Of a stretch of 34,518 nucleotides of DNA, positions 1-7,999 are shown piece by piece; within the stretch, counting starts at the first letter, position 1, and each line of letters begins with the position of its first letter. The notes beneath the pieces are model-generated. The model did not search any database. It was given only the letters and a program-made list of their open reading frames with translations, and was not told where the DNA came from. A program made the position numbers and the translations under genes. This DNA comes from Lacisediminihabitans sp. (GTDB taxonomy: Bacteria > Actinomycetota > Actinomycetes > Actinomycetales > Microbacteriaceae), in NCBI GenBank assembly GCA_025362355.1, contig JANYGT010000146.1:1-34518 (forward strand), written 5' to 3'.

Positions 1-349
1 GGTAGCGCGCCCAGAGTTTGACGTTCTCGTTGGCCCACTGGTGAAGGTCCGTGCCTTCGTGATCGGCATTCAGGTAGGTCTCGACATGGGCGACATCCGG
101 TCCGTCGAACTCGATGAGGCTGTTTCCGAGAAGGTGCATCGTGCGCACGAAGCGCGGCATCTCGCCGGAGAGAAACTCCACGAATCCGTCAACGGAGCCG
201 ACGTGCAGGCTGGAGGGGAACTCGACCCAGGCGTCGGGGTGGAATACGCCGCGAACCAGACTCATGTCTACGCGGTCCAATCCGCGGCAATACTGCAAGA
301 GCGCGTCATGGATTTCTGCGCGGGCGCTGAGCTCTTCGATGGTTTTCAC
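1..349 (-). CDS. SnoaL-like (NTF2 fold) protein, 3' end cut off by window
   Basis: Translating the minus strand from a GTG at 349 gives an open frame of about 116 codons running off the window edge. It begins VKTIEELSARAEIHDAL and contains LLQYCRGLDRVD, then FHPDAWVEF, the pattern of SnoaL-like/NTF2-fold proteins that serve as small cyclases, isomerases, hydratases or ring-hydroxylase accessory proteins. The GTG overlaps the stop of the upstream FAH gene as GTGA (346-349), so the two are probably translationally coupled; an in-frame TGA at 356-358 leaves no earlier start. It is the last visible gene of the monooxygenase-cupin-FAH operon. The family is clear, but the reaction is not: SnoaL-like proteins in catabolic clusters have many roles and the C-terminal half is missing here. 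Confidence 0.8.
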   Translation of the reverse strand, partial: MKTIEELSARAEIHDALLQYCRGLDRVDMSLVRGVFHPDAWVEFPSSLHVGSVDGFVEFLSGEMPRFVRTMHLLGNSLIEFDGPDVAHVETYLNADHEGTDLHQWANENVKLWARY

Positions 350-1236
350 ACATGCTCACTTTCACTCTGCACGGCGACTGCCGCGTGACGATAGGTGTTG
401 TCGACGATGTGGTTGGTCAAGATACCGAGTCGCTCGACCTCGACCTCGACCACGTCTCCGGGATGGAGGAGCCAGGGTGGTGTGCGCGCGTAGCCCACAC
501 CAGACGGGGTGCCGGTGGCGAGCAGATCCCCCGGGTTGATCGTGAAGCTCCGGGAGATGTGGGCGAGCGTCTCGCCGACGCTGTAGATCATCTGCGAAGT
601 GCTCGCGTGCTGGACCACCTGGCCATTCACGCGAGTCTCGATTTCGAGCCCGTCGCGAAGGTCGCCGACCTGCGCTGCCGGCACCATCGGGCCGATCGGG
701 CCGGACCTGTCCCCGTTCTTTCCCATGATCCATTGCGACGTCTGTTTCTGCGCGCGGCGTGACGTGATGTCATTGAAGGTCGAGTACCCGATGACAGCCG
801 CGAGTGCTTCTTCGGGTGTCGCGTCGACGAGGGGCGCACCGACCCAGGCGACGACCTCGCCCTCCCAGTCGATACCCTCCTCGTTGGAGGGCACAGGGAT
901 CTCGGCGCCGTCGACACTCAGCGATGCCGGCCAGCGAGCGAACAGGGTGGGGATCTCCGGCAGGATCTCGTCTCTGAAGCTGCCCTCACTGACGTGGTCG
1001 GAGTAGTTGAGCCCGACACACAGCACGCGGGCACTTTGGACGACGGGAGGCACGAGCTCGATGTCGTCGACTCGCAAGGTCGGACCTGCCGGGTCCGAAG
1101 TGACGAAAGAATGCGGGGAGGCCCAGAACGCGTCGAGGCCACCGAACGTCACGACCTGACTGCCGTCGGTGCTGAGAGCTCCGACGAGCACGGTGCCGTC
1201 AGCTTGTTTGACACCGACGATCCGCATCGCGCCCAC
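346..1236 (-). CDS. Fumarylacetoacetate hydrolase family protein (FAH 1)
   Basis: A 296-residue FAH-superfamily enzyme. The family hydrolyses C-C bonds of acylpyruvates and beta-diketo acids, or isomerises and decarboxylates ring-cleavage products, using Mg or Mn. Visible motifs are GLNYSDH (residues 75-81), the metal ligands in DWEGEV (Glu125, Glu127), NDITSR (Asp156), the active-site lysine in MGKNGD (Lys173), and PGDLLATGTPSGVG near 236-248. The start is GTG at 1236, sharing one base with the upstream cupin stop (TAGTG); an ATG at 1227 is an alternative three codons in. The stop overlaps the SnoaL-like gene. Its place directly after a flavin monooxygenase and a cupin suggests it acts on a ring-opened product. 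Exact substrate unknown; an isomerase or decarboxylase role is equally possible. Confidence 0.92.
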   Translation of the reverse strand: MGAMRIVGVKQADGTVLVGALSTDGSQVVTFGGLDAFWASPHSFVTSDPAGPTLRVDDIELVPPVVQSARVLCVGLNYSDHVSEGSFRDEILPEIPTLFARWPASLSVDGAEIPVPSNEEGIDWEGEVVAWVGAPLVDATPEEALAAVIGYSTFNDITSRRAQKQTSQWIMGKNGDRSGPIGPMVPAAQVGDLRDGLEIETRVNGQVVQHASTSQMIYSVGETLAHISRSFTINPGDLLATGTPSGVGYARTPPWLLHPGDVVEVEVERLGILTNHIVDNTYRHAAVAVQSESEHV

Positions 1237-1577
1237 TAGCTCGTCGCCCGGATGACGAGCATGCTGGCGGAAAGGTTCGTGCGGTTCTCGACGGTGCGCA
1301 TTGTGCCGACCGTGAAATGCACGGAGTCGAACGCACCCAGGGTTTCTTCCGCGCCTTCCGCCATCATGACCAGTTCACCCGAGAGCACGACGTAGACGGT
1401 CTCGGCCTCCTGTGGTGCGAGTCCCGCTGCCCCACCGGGGAGGTAATGGGACAGCGCGACCGTGAAGTCGGTGGTGGGGGTGGATGCTCCGCCCTGCAGG
1501 CGCACTGGGCCGACTCCCTCGTGCCCGACGGGAGCAAAGGGCTCCGCGTCAGCGATCCTCGTCACTCGCATGGTCAT
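1236..1577 (-). CDS. Small single-domain cupin protein lacking canonical metal ligands
   Basis: A 113-residue protein with the length and beta-rich pattern of a one-domain cupin. The segment LSHYLPGGAAG...ETVYVVLSGEL matches cupin motif 1, and LGAFDSVHF...ENRTN matches motif 2. The usual His-x-His of motif 1 reads Ala-Pro-Gln (LAPQEAET) and the motif 2 histidine reads Arg (TMRTVEN), so only the motif 1 glutamate remains of the metal site. A metal-dependent dioxygenase role is therefore unlikely; a binding protein, sensor or metal-independent isomerase fits better. Start ATG 1577 overlaps the monooxygenase stop as ATGA, and a second ATG lies at 1571. It sits between monooxygenase and FAH genes, implying a role on their shared intermediate. 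Family call is moderately firm; function open. Confidence 0.8.
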   Translation of the reverse strand: MTMRVTRIADAEPFAPVGHEGVGPVRLQGGASTPTTDFTVALSHYLPGGAAGLAPQEAETVYVVLSGELVMMAEGAEETLGAFDSVHFTVGTMRTVENRTNLSASMLVIRATS

Positions 1578-3160
1578 GTCAGTGCGCTCTCCTCGATGAG
1601 CTCGTTGCTGTGGGTCAACTCACCGCGCAGGCCCTCGAGGATGCGCGGGGCATCGCCGACAGCGCCGGTTGCGTAGATGTAGAAGTCGGGTCGAGACACG
1701 ACCATCGAGCAGTTGTGCGCGCGGAACCACGCCCCGTACTCGCCGTCGAGGTCGCGGAAATCGGCGACAGTCGTGATCGTGCCCCCGATGTCGTCGAACC
1801 ACGCAAGCAGATCAGGAGCGACAACGACTTCCTCGAGCGAGATGAGCTGCCAGTCTCCGCCGACGACATCGTCGAAAAGCCCGATGGAACCGTCGAACTC
1901 GACCCGCGCCTGCACGGACAACCTGCCGGCGTTCGCATCGGTCGCGTCGGTGATCGATGGCTGGCCGAGCCCAGGGTGGGGAGGCTCGACGGTGACCGCT
2001 GACGAATCGTGGAGTTCGGCGAGCATCCGCGCATCCCGATCGGCGGCTTTCTCCGGATCGAGTTCGCACACCACCTGGCCGATAGCAACGGCCCCCTCGA
2101 TGATCTCGCGCACGTGTGCGCCACGCTCCGTGCCATACGAATCGAGAATCGACTGGCTCGCTCGGCCGCCCTCCACAAGCGAAAAGCGCCAGGCGAGTGA
2201 GCTCGCGTCCCGAAGGCCCGAGCAGAGTCCCTGTCCGAGGAAGGGGGGCATGAGGTGGGCTGCGTCTCCGGCCAGGAAGATCCGGCCTCGGCGCCACTCC
2301 TGTGCCCAGCGACCGCGGAAGGTGTAAACGGCATGGCGCTCGAGGCGCGCAGTGTCGGGCGTGACCCCCCACGGCTCCATCAGCTTCCAGGCGGATTCGG
2401 GTCGACTCAGTTCAGCTACCGTGACATCCGCCCTGCGCATGAACTCGAAGCGTCGCCGGCCGGGCCCACTGTTGACCGCTGTCGCGGGCTGATCCGGATC
2501 GCAGTACTGGGTCACAAAAGCATCCCACGGCCGATTGTCGAGCGGTTTGTAGTCGACGACGAGCCAATCTGCCTCGAAACCGGTGTCTACGGTGTCGATA
2601 CCGGCGAGCTCGCGCACGATGCTGTTGGCCCCGTCTGCCCCGATGAGCCAACGGCCCCGCAGCGATTCGCGACCTTCGTCACCTGCTTCGACGGTCAGCG
2701 TCACGGAACTCTCATCCTGCTCGATGGCCACGGCCGAACATCCTCGGCGCAGTTCGACCGTCGGCAACTCGAGGGCCATCGACTCGAGTTCGGCCTCGAG
2801 GTCCGGCTGGTAGAAGCCGTTCGTATTGGCCCAACCGGATTCGGCCGGGCGGTTCCAGTTGATCGCGCGGAGCAGTACGCCGTCGCCATTCCGGATCTGG
2901 TAGCCGCCCCGCTCGCCGCGCGACGGTTCGAACAGGTCGGCGTGCTTTCGCATCACACCGATTCCCTGCAGGATTCGCAGGGCCTCGTGATCGATCGTGC
3001 AGGCCCGAGGCATGGGGTATCGGGCAGGCCACTTCTCGAGGACCGTGACCCTCCACCCTTTTCGGCCGAGCAGTATGGCGGTCACAAGCCCGACCGGACC
3101 GGCCCCGACGATGAGGAAGTCGACGGGAAGCAGTAGGGCTTCCTCATCGGTCTCACTCAT
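1574..3160 (-). CDS. FAD-dependent class A aromatic hydroxylase (MhpA-like)
   Basis: A 528-residue flavoprotein of the PHBH/MhpA type, which uses NAD(P)H and O2 to hydroxylate phenolic rings. It shows the Rossmann GAGPVG (19-24), the DG motif in WLIGADGANSIVREL (GADG 174-177) and the GD motif in IFLAGDAAHLMPPFLGQG (299 region). The roughly 140-residue C-terminal thioredoxin-like extension is typical of phenol- and MhpA-type enzymes. Start ATG 3160 has GAGGAT eight bases upstream. It is the first gene of a minus-strand operon with cupin, FAH and SnoaL-like genes, driven from the 3161-3370 divergent promoter region. MhpA acts on 3-(3-hydroxyphenyl)propionate, but no mhpB-type dioxygenase is adjacent, so that substrate should not be assumed. 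A second, diverged paralogue lies at 12035-13630. Confidence 0.93.
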   Translation of the reverse strand: MSETDEEALLLPVDFLIVGAGPVGLVTAILLGRKGWRVTVLEKWPARYPMPRACTIDHEALRILQGIGVMRKHADLFEPSRGERGGYQIRNGDGVLLRAINWNRPAESGWANTNGFYQPDLEAELESMALELPTVELRRGCSAVAIEQDESSVTLTVEAGDEGRESLRGRWLIGADGANSIVRELAGIDTVDTGFEADWLVVDYKPLDNRPWDAFVTQYCDPDQPATAVNSGPGRRRFEFMRRADVTVAELSRPESAWKLMEPWGVTPDTARLERHAVYTFRGRWAQEWRRGRIFLAGDAAHLMPPFLGQGLCSGLRDASSLAWRFSLVEGGRASQSILDSYGTERGAHVREIIEGAVAIGQVVCELDPEKAADRDARMLAELHDSSAVTVEPPHPGLGQPSITDATDANAGRLSVQARVEFDGSIGLFDDVVGGDWQLISLEEVVVAPDLLAWFDDIGGTITTVADFRDLDGEYGAWFRAHNCSMVVSRPDFYIYATGAVGDAPRILEGLRGELTHSNELIEESALT

Positions 3161-3226
3161 TCGTTGATCCTCATCGTTGAGAGTTGGTGCGGGGCCGAAA
3201 CCATCCTAACCTTTCGGGTGTTTACG

Positions 3227-3255
3227 ATTGTTGCCTGACGATGTACGTATGTCAA
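3227..3255 (-). promoter_or_regulatory. Candidate promoter for the monooxygenase-cupin-FAH operon
   Basis: On the minus strand a perfect TTGACA lies at 3255-3250, followed after 17 bases by AACAAT at 3232-3227 (four of six matches to a -10 box). Transcription would start near 3220, about 60 bases before the ATG at 3160. An interrupted palindrome GAnnTACGTAnnTC at 3240-3253 overlaps the spacer and could be an operator, perhaps for the TetR protein encoded at 6501-7127. Confidence 0.5.
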
Positions 3256-3288
3256 GGCGATCCTCCGATGGCTATTCCATCACAACCG

Positions 3289-3317
3289 TTGACATGTTTA
3301 GAAAGTATTGGTTTGAT
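3289..3317 (+). promoter_or_regulatory. Candidate promoter for the flavin reductase-CoA transferase operon
   Basis: On the plus strand a perfect TTGACA at 3289-3294 is followed by a 17-base spacer and TTTGAT at 3312-3317. It faces away from the minus-strand promoter at 3227-3255, and the whole stretch is much more AT-rich than the coding DNA around it. The expected transcript would have a leader of about 45-50 bases before the ATG at 3371. Confidence 0.5.
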
Positions 3318-3370
3318 TCAGAAGTCGGGCGCCAACACCGTCGTTCGTCGTCATGTCTGATGGAGGTTGC

Positions 3371-4504
3371 ATGTCCAGGGACATCGATCCCGCGGTATTC
3401 CGCGAAACGCTTGGGCACTATCCGACCGGTGTGGCTGTCGTCACAGCCATCGCAGACGAGGGCAGCCCCGTCGGAATGATCGTCGGCACCTTCTCCTCTG
3501 TCTCGATGGATCCGCCGCTCATCGCCTTCTACCCCATGAGCACCTCGCGGAGCTTCGCGCAGGTACGCACGGCGAAAGCATTCTGCGTGAACGTGCTGGC
3601 ATCCGACCAGGAACCGTTCTGCCGAAAGTTCGCAACGTCGGGTGAGAACAAGTTCGACGGGGTGGACTGGAAGCCTGCACCCCTTGGATCACCGATTCTC
3701 GACGGCGCGGTGTCGTGGATCGAGTGCACGTTCGAGGATGTGCGCGAGGCGGGTGACCACTTCATCGTGCTCGGCCGTGTCGAGGACCTCGCCGTCGAGC
3801 GCTCCACGTTGCCGCTGCTCTTCTTCCAGGGCGGATACGGCAAGTTCTCCCCCGGCTCCTTCATCGCAGCCCCCGATCCCGAGCTGATCCAGGCTGCGCA
3901 GGGCGCCGAGACCATGCGTTCCCAAGTGGAGGAGCTCAGCGTCCGGTTCGGGGTGAACTGCAGCGTGCTCGCACGGATCGGCTGGGACGCCGTGCAGGTT
4001 CTCGCGGCCAATCATTCGCCGATCGACGAACCATTTCCGCTTGGCCATCGGCAGCCCCTCATCCCCCCGTTCGGCGCCGTCTTCATGGCGAGCTCCCCGG
4101 ACAGCGCAATCGACGAGTGGCTCGGACGAGCCCCCGACCTCAGCGACGCCCGTCGGGAGATCAATCGCGCCCAGCTCGATCGAGTGCGCGAGTGTGGATA
4201 TTCGCTGCTCGCTGCTGGCCCCGAGATGCTGGAACGCCATCAGGCCGTGCTGTCGGCGTTCGAGCAGTCCGATCGGTTGCCGCGCCATCAGCGGGTCGTG
4301 CAGCAGGTCACCTTAGAGCTGGCCGACTTCTTCTTCACCGACCTGGTTGCGGGTGAGCGATATAGTCTCGCGAACATCGTCGTGCTTGTAGCGGTTGGCG
4401 AGGGGATGTCGCCGATGGCGGTGCGGATGACCGGGCTGCCTCACGGAATGTCGGCCGAAGAGATCGAGTCGTGCATCGATGCGCTGAAGGGTATCGCTGC
4501 ATGA
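3371..4504 (+). CDS. Flavin reductase fused to an IclR-type effector-binding domain
   Basis: The N-terminal ~165 residues are a flavin-reductase-like FMN-binding domain (FRETLGHYPTGVAVVTA, then FSSVSMDPPLIAF and FCVNVLA), the NAD(P)H:flavin oxidoreductase partner of two-component monooxygenases. Residues ~175-377 match the ligand-binding half of IclR regulators (PFPLGHRQPLIPPFG, then LDRVRECGYSLLA, ending MSAEEIESCIDALKGIAA), without any HTH. I chose ATG 3371 because GGAGG lies at 3362-3366; an in-frame ATG at 3353 has no such site. Gene order: first of a plus-strand operon, overlapping the CoA-transferase start as ATGA. A known parallel is the p-hydroxyphenylacetate reductase C1 of Acinetobacter, whose regulator-like C-terminal domain binds substrate and stimulates flavin reduction. 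An analogous allosteric role here is inference. No oxygenase of the FADH2-dependent type is visible. Confidence 0.9.
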   Translation: MSRDIDPAVFRETLGHYPTGVAVVTAIADEGSPVGMIVGTFSSVSMDPPLIAFYPMSTSRSFAQVRTAKAFCVNVLASDQEPFCRKFATSGENKFDGVDWKPAPLGSPILDGAVSWIECTFEDVREAGDHFIVLGRVEDLAVERSTLPLLFFQGGYGKFSPGSFIAAPDPELIQAAQGAETMRSQVEELSVRFGVNCSVLARIGWDAVQVLAANHSPIDEPFPLGHRQPLIPPFGAVFMASSPDSAIDEWLGRAPDLSDARREINRAQLDRVRECGYSLLAAGPEMLERHQAVLSAFEQSDRLPRHQRVVQQVTLELADFFFTDLVAGERYSLANIVVLVAVGEGMSPMAVRMTGLPHGMSAEEIESCIDALKGIAA

Positions 4505-5685
4505 TCACGCCGCTCGAGGGAATCAGGGTCGTCGACCTCAGCCGTGCGCTCGCCGGCCCATACTGCACAGCGCTTCTCGCTGACATGGGGGCGGAGATCA
4601 TCAAGGTCGAGAGTCTGAATGGAGGTGATACCGCGCGCCAGTGGCCGCCATTCGAGAATGAGCACAGCCTCTATTTCGACGCTGTGAATCGCAGCAAGCG
4701 GTCGGTGTGCATCGACTTCTACTCTCCCGAGGGGAGGGAGATCCTCGAGAAGCTGATCGCCGACTGCGACGTGCTGGTCGAGAATTTCAAGCTCGGCACT
4801 CTCGAGAAGCTCGGCCTCACGACCGAGCGGCTCGCCCAGTTGAACCCCACTCTTGTCGTCGGGTCTGTCAACGGTTTCGGTCTCACCGGCCCCCTGAAAG
4901 ATGACGCCGGCCTCGACCAGGTGGTGCAGGGCATGTCGGGCCTCATGTCGGTCACGGGTTCGGGAGCAGAAACCTACCGGGTCGGCGTGCCCATCGTCGA
5001 CATCACCGCGGGCATCGTGTGCGCCTTCGGGATCGTCTCGGCGCTGGTGGGCCGCAGTACGGGACATGCGGTCAGCCACGTCAGCACATCGCTGCTCGAG
5101 ACGGCGCTCAACCTCTCCGTGTTCCAGGGCCAGAGCGCGCTCAGCACCGGGGTGAATCCAACACCGCAGGGCAACAATCATCCGACGATCGCCCCATACG
5201 GCACGTTCGCGACAGCGACGGAACCGATAAACATCGCTGTCGGCACCGACAAACAGTGGCGAACCTTCTGCGAGCTCGTCGGCATTCCCGACGCCGCTTC
5301 GGAGGCCCGGTTCAACAACGGCGGTCAGCGACTCGCAAACCGCGACGAGCTGAAAACACTAATCGAGTCGGCGCTCTCGAGCGCCCCGGCTGCCGAGTGG
5401 GTTCCGCTCCTCTCCGGCGCGAGCATCCCCTGCGGCCCGATCCTCGACTACACGCACGCCTTCGCCTCCGAACAGGTCGTGGCCCTGGAGCTCGTGAAGC
5501 ACGGCCACCGGCGTGACGACTCCGAGCTTCCGATGCTTCGGGGCCCGCTGAGCCTCGACGGTGAGGCGAGCGAGATTACGTCTCGACCCCCGCTGCTCGG
5601 CGAGCACACCACCGACGTGTTGCGGGAGATCGGCTACTCGGATGACTCGATCGACCAGCTCAGACGTGAGAAGAAGCTGGCGTGA
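4501..5685 (+). CDS. CaiB/BaiF family CoA-transferase
   Basis: A 394-residue class III CoA-transferase, which moves CoA between acyl groups through an aspartyl-CoA anhydride. It starts MITPLEGIRVVDLSRALAGPYCT, the family signature, followed by LADMGAEIIKVE and FGLTGPLKDDAGLDQVVQGMSG. The likely catalytic aspartate is Asp167 in PIVDITAG. Start ATG 4501 overlaps the flavin reductase stop as ATGA; an open frame extends upstream to 4471 but lies inside the previous gene. The stop overlaps the crotonase start (GTGA). With the crotonase it suggests that a carboxylic acid intermediate, such as a side chain or ring-opened acid, is activated to a CoA thioester. Donor and acceptor are unknown. Confidence 0.94.
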   Translation: MITPLEGIRVVDLSRALAGPYCTALLADMGAEIIKVESLNGGDTARQWPPFENEHSLYFDAVNRSKRSVCIDFYSPEGREILEKLIADCDVLVENFKLGTLEKLGLTTERLAQLNPTLVVGSVNGFGLTGPLKDDAGLDQVVQGMSGLMSVTGSGAETYRVGVPIVDITAGIVCAFGIVSALVGRSTGHAVSHVSTSLLETALNLSVFQGQSALSTGVNPTPQGNNHPTIAPYGTFATATEPINIAVGTDKQWRTFCELVGIPDAASEARFNNGGQRLANRDELKTLIESALSSAPAAEWVPLLSGASIPCGPILDYTHAFASEQVVALELVKHGHRRDDSELPMLRGPLSLDGEASEITSRPPLLGEHTTDVLREIGYSDDSIDQLRREKKLA

Positions 5686-6491
5686 GCGAGTCACCGTCTG
5701 GCCCCCGGATCACCGTTCGCATTGCAGACGGTATTGCTGCGGTTGAAATCGACAATCCGTCGCAGCGCAATGCCCTGACGAAACCCCTGTGCGTGGAGCT
5801 GCAGCAGTTGATCCCGCGACTCGATACGGATCCCGATGTCGTCGTGATCACACTCCGGGGATCGGGCACGATCTTCTCTGCGGGCGTAGCTATCGGCGAG
5901 CTTCCTTCCGTGCTTCTGGACCCGCAGCCGGACGGCTCGAGTGTCGATCACCTGAGTCTCGCCGATGACGCGATCGCCTCCGTGAGTAAGCCGATCATCG
6001 CCCTCGTCGACGGTGCCTGCATGGGCGGCGGCTGGCAGATCGCGTCGGCCTGCGATTTCATCGTCGCTAGCGAACGGTCGGTTTTTGCAATCACTCCGGC
6101 AAAGCTCGGCGTCGTCTATCCACGCTCGGGAATCGAGCGCCTCATCCGTCAAACGGGGGACGCCAATGCAAAGTACATCCTGTTCACCGGGGAAACCTTC
6201 AGCGCGAGCCGAGCCCAGGCTCTCGGGCTCGCTGCCGAAGTGGTCGCCGACAGCGAGTTCGAATCGCGCTGTGCCGCGATCGTCGCAACCGTGCTCAGCA
6301 ATTCGCAGTTCTCAGTCCACACGCTGAAGAGTTTGATCAGCCGGACCACTTCGGATGCTCCCCATCTCGACAGGGCATGGAGCGATGCGTGGACAGGGAT
6401 GATCGACGGGCCCGACATGGGTATCGGGGTCGGCGCGTTCCAGAATCGTGAGCGGCCGTCGTTCACCTGGACAGCCTCGCCGCATCCGTAG
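5682..6491 (+). CDS. Crotonase (enoyl-CoA hydratase/isomerase) superfamily protein with altered acid residues
   Basis: A 269-residue crotonase-fold protein acting on CoA thioesters. Oxyanion-hole segments are visible as IFSAGVAIGEL (64-74) and GACMGGGWQIASACD (111-125). Aligned by eye with mitochondrial enoyl-CoA hydratase, the first catalytic glutamate (GGGCEL) is Gln119 and the second (PE) falls on Pro139 or Ala140 in ITPAKLG. A classical hydration mechanism is therefore unlikely; isomerase, decarboxylase, hydrolase or C-C lyase chemistry, all known in the superfamily, is more plausible. The GTG start overlaps the CoA-transferase stop, and the TetR gene begins nine bases downstream, so all four genes are probably co-transcribed. 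Confidence 0.9.
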   Translation: MSESPSGPRITVRIADGIAAVEIDNPSQRNALTKPLCVELQQLIPRLDTDPDVVVITLRGSGTIFSAGVAIGELPSVLLDPQPDGSSVDHLSLADDAIASVSKPIIALVDGACMGGGWQIASACDFIVASERSVFAITPAKLGVVYPRSGIERLIRQTGDANAKYILFTGETFSASRAQALGLAAEVVADSEFESRCAAIVATVLSNSQFSVHTLKSLISRTTSDAPHLDRAWSDAWTGMIDGPDMGIGVGAFQNRERPSFTWTASPHP

Positions 6492-6500
6492 ACTCTCGTC

Positions 6501-7127
6501 ATGGCGGATGAGACGGACGTGTCGGCCGCACCGAAGCGGCAGGGTCGACGACCAGGCTCCAATGGAACCCGCCAGGTCATCCTCGATGCGGCCCGAGCAC
6601 GGTTTGCGAAGGACGGATACACCGGCTCCACAATTCGGAAGATTGCGACGGACTCCGGGGTCGATGCCTCACTTGTGATGCAGTTCTTCGGCTCGAAAGA
6701 CGAGTTGTTTCGCGAGGTGATGGCTATCACACCGAGTGCACTCTCGCGCATCTCGGACGCGTTCGAAGGTCCCCAGAATTCGCTGGGTGAGCGGGTGACC
6801 CGTGCGTTCTTGGAGGTCTGGGATGGGACTCCGGAGGACTCAGAGCCCTTCATCGCGATGCTCCGCGCGGCGATCAGCAACGAGCAGGCATCCATCCAAC
6901 TCCGCGACCTGATTCAGACGCGAGTGGTGCATGACCTTGCGTCGCGCGACCCAGACATGACAGTGCGAGTCGAGATCGTGTCATCCATGCTGATCGGCGT
7001 GATCGTCGGTCGCCGCATAGTCCATGTGGCTGGCATCGTCGAACAGGATAGGGAATCGCTCGTCGGGATCATTGCGCCCGGCGTGCAGGCGATTCTCGCC
7101 CCGATATCCCCTCCCGTGAGGACTTAG
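6501..7127 (+). CDS. TetR/AcrR family transcriptional regulator
   Basis: A 208-residue TetR-family protein. The N-terminal helix-turn-helix domain spans about residues 20-70: RQVILDAARARFAKDGYTGSTIRKIA, then GVDASLVMQFFGSKDELF. The alpha-helical C-terminal half would bind the ligand. It is the last gene of the plus-strand flavin reductase operon, nine bases after the crotonase stop, and its own stop overlaps the end of the convergent short-chain dehydrogenase gene by four bases (7124-7127). The natural target is the divergent promoter region at 3161-3370, which would give autoregulation plus control of the monooxygenase operon; that is inference from position and the palindrome there. There is no clear Shine-Dalgarno before ATG 6501. 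Confidence 0.93.
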   Translation: MADETDVSAAPKRQGRRPGSNGTRQVILDAARARFAKDGYTGSTIRKIATDSGVDASLVMQFFGSKDELFREVMAITPSALSRISDAFEGPQNSLGERVTRAFLEVWDGTPEDSEPFIAMLRAAISNEQASIQLRDLIQTRVVHDLASRDPDMTVRVEIVSSMLIGVIVGRRIVHVAGIVEQDRESLVGIIAPGVQAILAPISPPVRT

Positions 7128-7999
7128 AAGCACACCCCGCTCAGCCGCTCGCTGGCGTCCCACAGTTCGATCGCATTTCCCAGGTCGTAAGAGAGGTCGG
7201 ACGATCGCGCAGGCACGAGTGCACCGCGATCGAAGTATTGCCCGGAGATGTCGACCTCGTCAGCGCTCTCGGCCAACCGGGCGAGCGCGGCACTCGATGC
7301 GTCGAGGGAACCTACCCGCGTCGAGAAGATGCGTTTGAGCACTGCACCAACCGGGCGCGGCATGCTCGCGAAGTTGGTCTCCGTCATCAGCCCGGGATTG
7401 AACGCGGCCGCCTGAATGCTCGATCCCGCAGCGCGAAGCCGTCGGGCGAGCTCGTAGGTGAAGTAGAGGTTACAGAGCTTCGAGTAGGAATATTGGCGCG
7501 CGCCCCGACCAGGGCTCGCCAGCGCCTCAGTACCCGGCCACACCAGCTTTCGCCCGGGAGGCTCGTGCATGTCGCTCGTGACCGACAGCACCCGCCCGGT
7601 CGGGGTCATTTCGCCGAGCAGAGTCGTGACAAGCACGAAGTGCCCAAGATGATTGGTCTCGAACACCGGGTCGAGGCCGTCGACAGTCTGCCGGGATCCG
7701 CCGGAGATACCCGCGTTACAGATCAGTGCGTCGATCGGCCGTAACACTGTCTCACGGTAGCGGGCGACGAAGCCGCGAACGGAGGCCAGCGACGACAGGT
7801 CGAGCTCCATTGCGGCGACGTTGACATTGCCAGAGGTCGACTGGATGTCGCGCTGCGCGACCGCCGCTTTGCCGAGATCGCGACAGGCGAGGACAACGGT
7901 ATCTCTGGACGACACGGAGGCGAGGCGTCGCGCCGTCTCGAGCCCCAGGCCCGAATTCGCGCCCGTCACGATGAAGGTTCGCGACTGAATGTCAGTCAC
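7124..7999 (-). CDS. Short-chain dehydrogenase/reductase (retinol dehydrogenase-like)
   Basis: A 291-residue SDR using NAD(P)H. It has the cofactor motif TGANSGLG (12-19), NAGISG (95-100), catalytic Ser142 and the YxxxK pair Tyr170/Lys174 in QYSYSKLCN. Length and the NSGLG/CR pattern resemble the retinol dehydrogenase/protochlorophyllide reductase branch of SDRs rather than classical 250-residue members. It starts at GTG 7999, overlapping the preceding SDR gene by eight bases. Last gene of the long minus-strand operon beginning at 16613; it ends tail to tail against the TetR gene with a four-base overlap and no room for a terminator. It probably oxidises an alcohol or reduces a ketone of the pathway substrate; direction and substrate are not determinable. 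Confidence 0.92.
   Translation of the reverse strand: MTDIQSRTFIVTGANSGLGLETARRLASVSSRDTVVLACRDLGKAAVAQRDIQSTSGNVNVAAMELDLSSLASVRGFVARYRETVLRPIDALICNAGISGGSRQTVDGLDPVFETNHLGHFVLVTTLLGEMTPTGRVLSVTSDMHEPPGRKLVWPGTEALASPGRGARQYSYSKLCNLYFTYELARRLRAAGSSIQAAAFNPGLMTETNFASMPRPVGAVLKRIFSTRVGSLDASSAALARLAESADEVDISGQYFDRGALVPARSSDLSYDLGNAIELWDASERLSGVCF

Noticed and set aside
2255-3136. 293-codon plus-strand frame
   Set aside because: Antisense to the first flavin monooxygenase and without recognisable domains.
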